A stretch of DNA of 11,328 bases from Thermoplasmatota archaeon (GTDB lineage: Archaea; Thermoplasmatota; E2; DHVEG-1). The notes beneath the pieces were generated by a model. The model was not told the DNA's origin. It did not search any database and was given only the letters and a program-made list of their open reading frames with translations. Shown piece by piece: positions 7,182-11,328 of this stretch. Numbering within the stretch: position 1 is the first letter of the stretch; each line of letters starts with the position of its first letter. Location: NCBI GenBank assembly GCA_018824925.1, contig JAHJFH010000112.1, forward strand, positions 1 to 11,328. Direction: 5' to 3'. Position numbers and translations under genes: made by a program.

Positions 7182-9416
7182 TTATGGGAAGGGTGGCATG
7201 AAGGTTTTTACTGCTCCTTCAATCAAGGTTATATCATATAAAAGCAAGGCTTTGTATCTATATAGATTAAATAGAGCTGGTGTGTGGATTACTTTCGAAT
7301 ACGTTCCTGATCCACTACGACCAACGGGGAAGGTGTAATGCCAATTGGGCTCGACATTTCGTTTATAGGCAAAGGCAATATAGCCATAATTGAAATCTTT
7401 GAAATCATAACTCATTATTAGTTCAGTGAAGATTAAGAAAGTGTTTGAATCGACAGTAACTACGGTGGGGGGATTTGTTGGATAGAAATAACAGTGTGTG
7501 TCTGCGGTGGTAGGATGATTTTCTTCAATGCTTGCATAATGGCCGATACTATAGAATTCATAGTATCCTGCCCCCTCGGGAAAATTGAAGTTCCATGTCC
7601 AAGGATGTGTTGTATCGGGGTTGGTACCATCCTTCCATTGATGCCAGCCAACGAACTCTTGATCACCAATATATTGTTCAGGTTCTACATTCATGTAGCG
7701 GCGGACGAGTACCCAGTCATAGCTAGTATCCTGAATATTATAAGATGCGACGCTTTGATAGGCACCTAGTACGATATAGCGGAGATTTTTTATCCAACCA
7801 CAGCCAAATGGTAAGTCAATCGAACGATTGATTTGGAGATTTACACCCCCCACATGGAAATGCTGACTGAGAATGTACCACTCATTGTTGTTGAGGGTGT
7901 CAATAGTGCTTGATCCGCAGTCGAAACCTGAGGAGGATCCGCGTGCTATTAAACGCTGCATATCTGTGGTGCCAAGTGGACGGTGTAGGCAACAGAGGGC
8001 ATCAATACCATTATTATTTATTTCTGGGAATTGATCTGAACTTGCGGTTAGTGAACCACTGGTATTACCTGTAGTTTCATGATATTTTACTCTGGATTCA
8101 AGAACATATCCATCATTTAGATTAACCGTCAGTGGAAATAGGGTTGAGATGGTTCCCTGCCCAATTCGGAGGGTGTTGGCTGTGACAGCATAGTCAACGG
8201 CATTTGGTTGCCAGTCGACATCAAGCACTATTCCTTCGAAGGTGTCAAAGAAATAAAAGGTTATTTCACCATCACTGGTCGTAGTTACACTGGGGTTATA
8301 ATAGTACATCCATAGAATAGTGTGGTTTTGAGGAACTAATGATTGATCAAGTCTGATCCAAACATATGCTCGTTCGCCATCAGTTTTGTTTTCAATCCAA
8401 TAGGGATATTCCGTGATATTATCTTGATAGTCTATGAACCGCAGATCACCGAAATCCATGTTCATCTGTGGCTCATAGCTGATGTTGAGAAGCACTTGAC
8501 AATCAGAGGGAGTTGATCCCGCAGAGACAAACAAATTAATTGGCCGACGCGCGCCCCATTCAGTATCCCACCAGTTCGTACTCCAGGTGATATTATCTGG
8601 TGAATATTGATACCATAATGATACAGAATCAAGAAGATCTGAACCCTGGGCTGTTACTAATAGTGGTGTCGCCGCAATGCTATAGGGTGTTATTGTATTT
8701 AGTTCAGTTCCCGTGTAGATGAAACTTTTATTTTCACCTGTAGAAATATTTAGACAGTATTGGAGTTCTGCTTGATAGTAATACAATGTGGTTGTTAAAC
8801 CATTTATGGTCTCATTATAGAATCCTGATCCGGATTGACCATGTATCCATGTGGTATAATTCCACCCCCCGTTGTATTCTTTGTAGGCAAAGCGGAGATC
8901 TCCGGTTCGGTTGCGGAAATTATAATTCATATGAAGTGTGACTGAATTGGGTGTTATATCGGTGGCATCGAGAGTGACAATGATGAGGTCATTGACCTCA
9001 CCTTCTTGTAATATTCCTGTGAGGAGTACGTAATCGTTATGTTCGTCGATAACGGTGGCTTTTACCTGCATAAAAGCAATATCGCCAACAGGGTATACTA
9101 CCTGTTCACCGATGTTCCAGAGACCATTTTGTTTTGCTGTGGTATTTAGATAATCACTGATGGTTACCTGAGTTTCATTTCCACCAATGGTGATAATAAT
9201 TTTTCCATGTATGCCAACATCTGGCCCACCTCGATGTTCAAATACGATATTTGGTCCTTCGATTGAGGCAACAATATGTACTAGTGGTGATTCCTCGTGG
9301 AAATCATAGTCCATAACGCCTATATATAAAAGACCAAATACTCCGACAACTATGGACATTAATAACATGGTACCGACTAACTCGGATATGGCACTTTCTT
9401 TACCCGCCAGTTGCAT
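7182..9416 (-). CDS. Pilin-anchored multidomain surface protein (Fn3-like, Ig-like, DUF2341, concanavalin-like)
   Basis: The N-terminus (about residues 6-35) resembles archaeal type IV pilins: a short charged lead, AISELVG, then a hydrophobic helix; prepilin-type cleavage before Ile10 is likely by analogy with haloarchaeal pilins. A pilin-like beta domain follows to about 140. Next come Fn3-like copy A (148-236), the first part of an Ig-like domain (about 250-281), a DUF2341 domain opening with NWWDTEWGARRP (281-292), a concanavalin-like jelly roll (about 388-577) closing with YDWVLVRRY and YIGDQE, the rest of the Ig-like domain (about 590-646, PWTW and GYYEFYS), and Fn3-like copy B (652-744) at the C-terminus. 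DUF2341 cassettes are common in archaeal surface proteins and probably bind carbohydrate or protein. No catalytic motif is visible. Role inferred: adhesin or substrate-binding surface protein. The start is placed by the pilin signal. It lies downstream of the secreted peptidase, with a terminator between them. Confidence 0.85.
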   Translation of the reverse strand: MQLAGKESAISELVGTMLLMSIVVGVFGLLYIGVMDYDFHEESPLVHIVASIEGPNIVFEHRGGPDVGIHGKIIITIGGNETQVTISDYLNTTAKQNGLWNIGEQVVYPVGDIAFMQVKATVIDEHNDYVLLTGILQEGEVNDLIIVTLDATDITPNSVTLHMNYNFRNRTGDLRFAYKEYNGGWNYTTWIHGQSGSGFYNETINGLTTTLYYYQAELQYCLNISTGENKSFIYTGTELNTITPYSIAATPLLVTAQGSDLLDSVSLWYQYSPDNITWSTNWWDTEWGARRPINLFVSAGSTPSDCQVLLNISYEPQMNMDFGDLRFIDYQDNITEYPYWIENKTDGERAYVWIRLDQSLVPQNHTILWMYYYNPSVTTTSDGEITFYFFDTFEGIVLDVDWQPNAVDYAVTANTLRIGQGTISTLFPLTVNLNDGYVLESRVKYHETTGNTSGSLTASSDQFPEINNNGIDALCCLHRPLGTTDMQRLIARGSSSGFDCGSSTIDTLNNNEWYILSQHFHVGGVNLQINRSIDLPFGCGWIKNLRYIVLGAYQSVASYNIQDTSYDWVLVRRYMNVEPEQYIGDQEFVGWHQWKDGTNPDTTHPWTWNFNFPEGAGYYEFYSIGHYASIEENHPTTADTHCYFYPTNPPTVVTVDSNTFLIFTELIMSYDFKDFNYGYIAFAYKRNVEPNWHYTFPVGRSGSGTYSKVIHTPALFNLYRYKALLLYDITLIEGAVKTFMPPFP
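7185..7463 (-). repeat. Fn3-like protein repeat, copy B (residues 652-744)
   Basis: This copy shares with copy A the landmarks MSYDF (668-672; A has MNYNF), FAYK (682-685) and SGSG (701-704), followed by an aromatic-rich strand and a final KTF/KSF. FAYK and SGSG are 19 residues apart in both copies. It ends the protein. Confidence 0.65.
7656..8573 (-). other. DUF2341 plus concanavalin-like cassette inside an Ig-like domain (residues 282-587)
   Basis: The cassette opens with the DUF2341 hallmark WWDTEW and closes with the DWVLVRRY and IGDQE strand seen at the end of such modules. Sequence on either side (SVSLWYQYSPDN at 264-275; WKDGTNPDTTHPW at 594-606) reads as the two parts of one Ig-like domain. 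Confidence 0.6.
8709..8975 (-). repeat. Fn3-like protein repeat, copy A (residues 148-236)
   Basis: This copy carries MNYNF (163-167), FAYK (176-179), SGSG (195-198) and an aromatic strand YYYQAEL (212-218), matching copy B near the C-terminus with about one-residue indels. The 'GLTTTLYYYQAE' pattern is that of archaeal surface Fn3-like domains. Confidence 0.65.
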
Positions 9417-9452
9417 GACCCATCCCTAGGTTATAATGAAACCCGGGGGTCC

Positions 9453-9460
9453 TTAAAATA
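9453..9460 (-). promoter_or_regulatory. Candidate TATA box for the pilin-anchored surface protein gene
   Basis: The - strand reads TATTTTAA, centred about 40 bases before the ATG at 9416, so a start near 9430 would leave a leader of about 14 bases containing GGGATGGG, a weak ribosome-binding candidate. A second AT element (TTATAA at 9431-9436) is too close to the ATG to serve. Confidence 0.4.
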
Positions 9461-9470
9461 CTTTCCACAT

Positions 9471-9508
9471 GAATAAAAGAAAAAATATGGGGTAGGGAAA
9501 TCCCCTTT
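9471..9508 (-). terminator. Hairpin plus T-rich terminator of the secreted peptidase gene
   Basis: After the stop at 9513-9511 the - strand has GGGG, a nine-base spacer and CCCC (9505-9489), followed by TTTTTTCTTTT (about 9485-9475). A short GC stem ahead of a T-rich tract is a good intrinsic terminator candidate and separates this gene from the surface protein gene downstream. Confidence 0.55.
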
Positions 9509-9510
9509 TT

Positions 9511-11328
9511 CTATGGGAGGAAACAGAAATACCAGACTTCTCGCTCAGCCCATCCTATATTTCCAGAGGTATCCATTGCGGTAGCATTCAGCATAAAGGT
9601 TCCCAACCCCTGTCCCGTCCATGGAAGTTCATGGTATTGATTTGCACTATTCCATATGCAGGATCCTAAGGTTTGACCATCGATTAGAATTGTTACCACG
9701 ATATCTTCTGGGAGGTCATTATTATCTGCGACAGCGATCTGCAAGGGATTTAATCGAAATCCACCTAATGACATGGTATCAGCAATTAAATTTAGTAAGG
9801 TAGGGAACAATGGGATGCCTGAGAAATGGAAATATCCTTCAACAGGGGTAACAATATCCACAACGGGGGGTTCATCATCGCCAACAGGGCAAATAATAAG
9901 AGCCTGCTCAACAATGGTGTACATCCAACCAGAATTATAATCCGGTAACCACCAATTATATGAAAGATCAGGGCAGGGTGAACCAATTGTTACATTATAG
10001 ATATCATGGGAAACATTCTGTGGATTGTTATGACTTCCTCCACCAGGATTTGCAATATTCATATCAGGATCTGAAATCCCGATTTTAAACTCCTGTGAAT
10101 TTACCCCTGCACAGGTTACAAAATGACCATTCATACGATAGCATCCAGGAATAGGATCATAGTATTCTGTTTTAAAGGTCCAATCAAATGGCCCCATACT
10201 ATAAATTTCAAATGGATTACCATCCATCCAGGCCATTCCCGGAGGATACACATCTCCAAATAGGAAGAACCATTCATAGTAATAACTATCATCCATTTTC
10301 CAGACATCAAAATGATACTGATTCCCGGGGATTAAATCGATATGGGGGGTGAAATGGAATTGAACCCATGTTGCTGCAGGGAGTGGGCCAGGGTCAAATA
10401 TTGAGGTACCTAAAAGAGCACCGGCTGCATCATACACGTTAATTCCGATTGGGCCTGGGCCACCAGTAATACATATTTGTATTGCATCAAGTCGATTTAC
10501 CGTAGGAACAAACTCCTGGTAATCCCATAATGTGAATGTTTGTATAGGGTCCCAATATGCCCATCCTATTTGTTCTTGATCAACCTGTTTTTCTCCTTCG
10601 ATATATTGATAATCTCCTAATAATAAAATAACGTCCTGGCTTCGTTCAATTTCTGATTCCACAAACGCAAAGGTGGGTTTATCATAGCGATTGACATCAA
10701 AACGAGTATCTAACCCTGTAGTAACTAGCCATTGATTGACAGCATCCTCCATATCAGTAATTTTTGTTGTTCCTAGACTGCAGGTTTTCATGTCCTTAGC
10801 AAGTTTTTCAATTAATAACGGTACATTAGCAAAGGCATGATCATCTCCTGCACCATAATCCTCAACTAATGCAAACGTATCGACGCCATCTCCTGGTGTT
10901 CCTGCCGGGTCAGCAAATTTTGAGTCAAACCACCAAAAACAATTTGCCACCGCAGTAGGTCCACAGAACACCCATTTGACTTTATCATCACCCGCGGGTA
11001 CGGTATCCAGTTTACAGTTCGGACCTGGGGCGATAATAACCTCTCCGAAGGGGACGGTGCTACCTGTGGGTATGAGCTGTATATCGTCTCCTACAGCAGT
11101 GCTGTCTGCAATCCCATTTCCGCCATCACAGATACTTTGCCATGAATCCTGACGTTGATCAAAATCGGGCATCCCCATTGGTGCATAGTTTGGATAGGGT
11201 GGTTTCCAATACCAATTCATCGTCGTGTTTTCATAGGAATTATTTGGAATTATGTTCGTGCTTATTGCTGGTGTTGTGGCGATAAAAATAAAGAAAATTG
11301 TAATTATGAGTACACCAGCCTTTGATAA
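9511..11328 (-). CDS. Secreted C39/papain-like cysteine peptidase with inserted beta-sandwich and C-terminal Ig-like domain (5' partial)
   Basis: The frame stays open for 36 codons upstream of the Met at 11220 to the window edge. These encode a signal peptide (SKAG then VLIITIFFIFIA, then TTPAIS), so the start codon is just beyond base 11328. Numbering from that Met: Cys86 in CGPTAVANCFWWFDSKF, His366 in NGHFVTCAGV and Asp384 in ISDP form the expected catalytic triad of C39-like peptidases. Between them, about 212-356 is a separate beta-sandwich ending DWTFKT, a type seen in archaeal secreted proteins. After the catalytic half, an Ig-like domain (about 450-569) runs from PPVVDIVTPVEGY to DTSGNIGWAE. 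No C-terminal membrane anchor is present, so it is probably released or bound by its accessory domains. Likely role: extracellular protein breakdown or processing of surface proteins. Without a sequence search the exact family stays tentative. Confidence 0.82.
   Translation of the reverse strand, partial: LSKAGVLIITIFFIFIATTPAISTNIIPNNSYENTTMNWYWKPPYPNYAPMGMPDFDQRQDSWQSICDGGNGIADSTAVGDDIQLIPTGSTVPFGEVIIAPGPNCKLDTVPAGDDKVKWVFCGPTAVANCFWWFDSKFADPAGTPGDGVDTFALVEDYGAGDDHAFANVPLLIEKLAKDMKTCSLGTTKITDMEDAVNQWLVTTGLDTRFDVNRYDKPTFAFVESEIERSQDVILLLGDYQYIEGEKQVDQEQIGWAYWDPIQTFTLWDYQEFVPTVNRLDAIQICITGGPGPIGINVYDAAGALLGTSIFDPGPLPAATWVQFHFTPHIDLIPGNQYHFDVWKMDDSYYYEWFFLFGDVYPPGMAWMDGNPFEIYSMGPFDWTFKTEYYDPIPGCYRMNGHFVTCAGVNSQEFKIGISDPDMNIANPGGGSHNNPQNVSHDIYNVTIGSPCPDLSYNWWLPDYNSGWMYTIVEQALIICPVGDDEPPVVDIVTPVEGYFHFSGIPLFPTLLNLIADTMSLGGFRLNPLQIAVADNNDLPEDIVVTILIDGQTLGSCIWNSANQYHELPWTGQGLGTFMLNATAMDTSGNIGWAEREVWYFCFLP

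Noticed and set aside
9429..9439. TTATAA element as promoter of the 744-residue surface protein gene
   Set aside because: It is centred only about 17 bases before the ATG, so transcription would begin inside the coding region; the box at 9453-9460 fits better.
11218..11220. ATG at 11220 as the start of the secreted peptidase
   Set aside because: An in-frame, stop-free signal peptide is encoded directly upstream to the window edge.

Overview
The window looks like a chromosomal piece of a euryarchaeote, most likely a Thermoplasmatota-type lineage. The reasons are: TATA-box promoters placed about 26 bases before start codons with little or no leader, a short (429-residue) archaeal-style ThiC, a presenilin-type A22 protease, an archaeal pilin-type N-terminus, and large surface proteins built from CARDB, lamin-tail, DUF2341 and Ig/Fn3-like domains. 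This placement is inference; no rRNA or other taxonomic marker is present.

Layout. On the + strand, bases 1-2863 hold the 3' part of a large surface phospholipase D (PLD)-superfamily protein. Its reading frame is open to the left window edge, so the gene starts upstream. It overlaps by 10 bases a rhomboid serine protease with a C-terminal zinc-ribbon-like motif (2854-3822). The remaining genes are all on the - strand: a presenilin/SPP-like aspartyl intramembrane protease (3832-4758), a Na+/Ca2+ exchanger-family antiporter (4810-5757), thiC (5811-7100), a 744-residue pilin-anchored multidomain surface protein (7182-9416), and a secreted C39/papain-like cysteine peptidase (9511 to the right edge). 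The last gene has its start codon beyond the window, because a signal peptide is encoded upstream of its first internal Met. There is no non-coding gap longer than 94 bases. I found no RNA gene, CRISPR array or mobile element.

How it fits together. Five of the seven genes act in or outside the membrane. The PLD protein is a probable ecto-enzyme held by one C-terminal helix and translationally coupled to a rhomboid, which suggests membrane tethering with possible proteolytic release. A second intramembrane protease, of a different catalytic class, lies tail to tail with the rhomboid. The two genes at the right end encode a cell-surface adhesin/binding protein and a secreted peptidase, and both show a domain inserted inside another domain. 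ThiC (thiamine pyrimidine synthesis) and the cation exchanger are housekeeping genes in between.

The most notable signals are the nested domain architectures, the PLD-rhomboid coupling, the pair of intramembrane proteases, and an abrupt reversal of G/C strand skew at about 1.75 kb inside the PLD gene.
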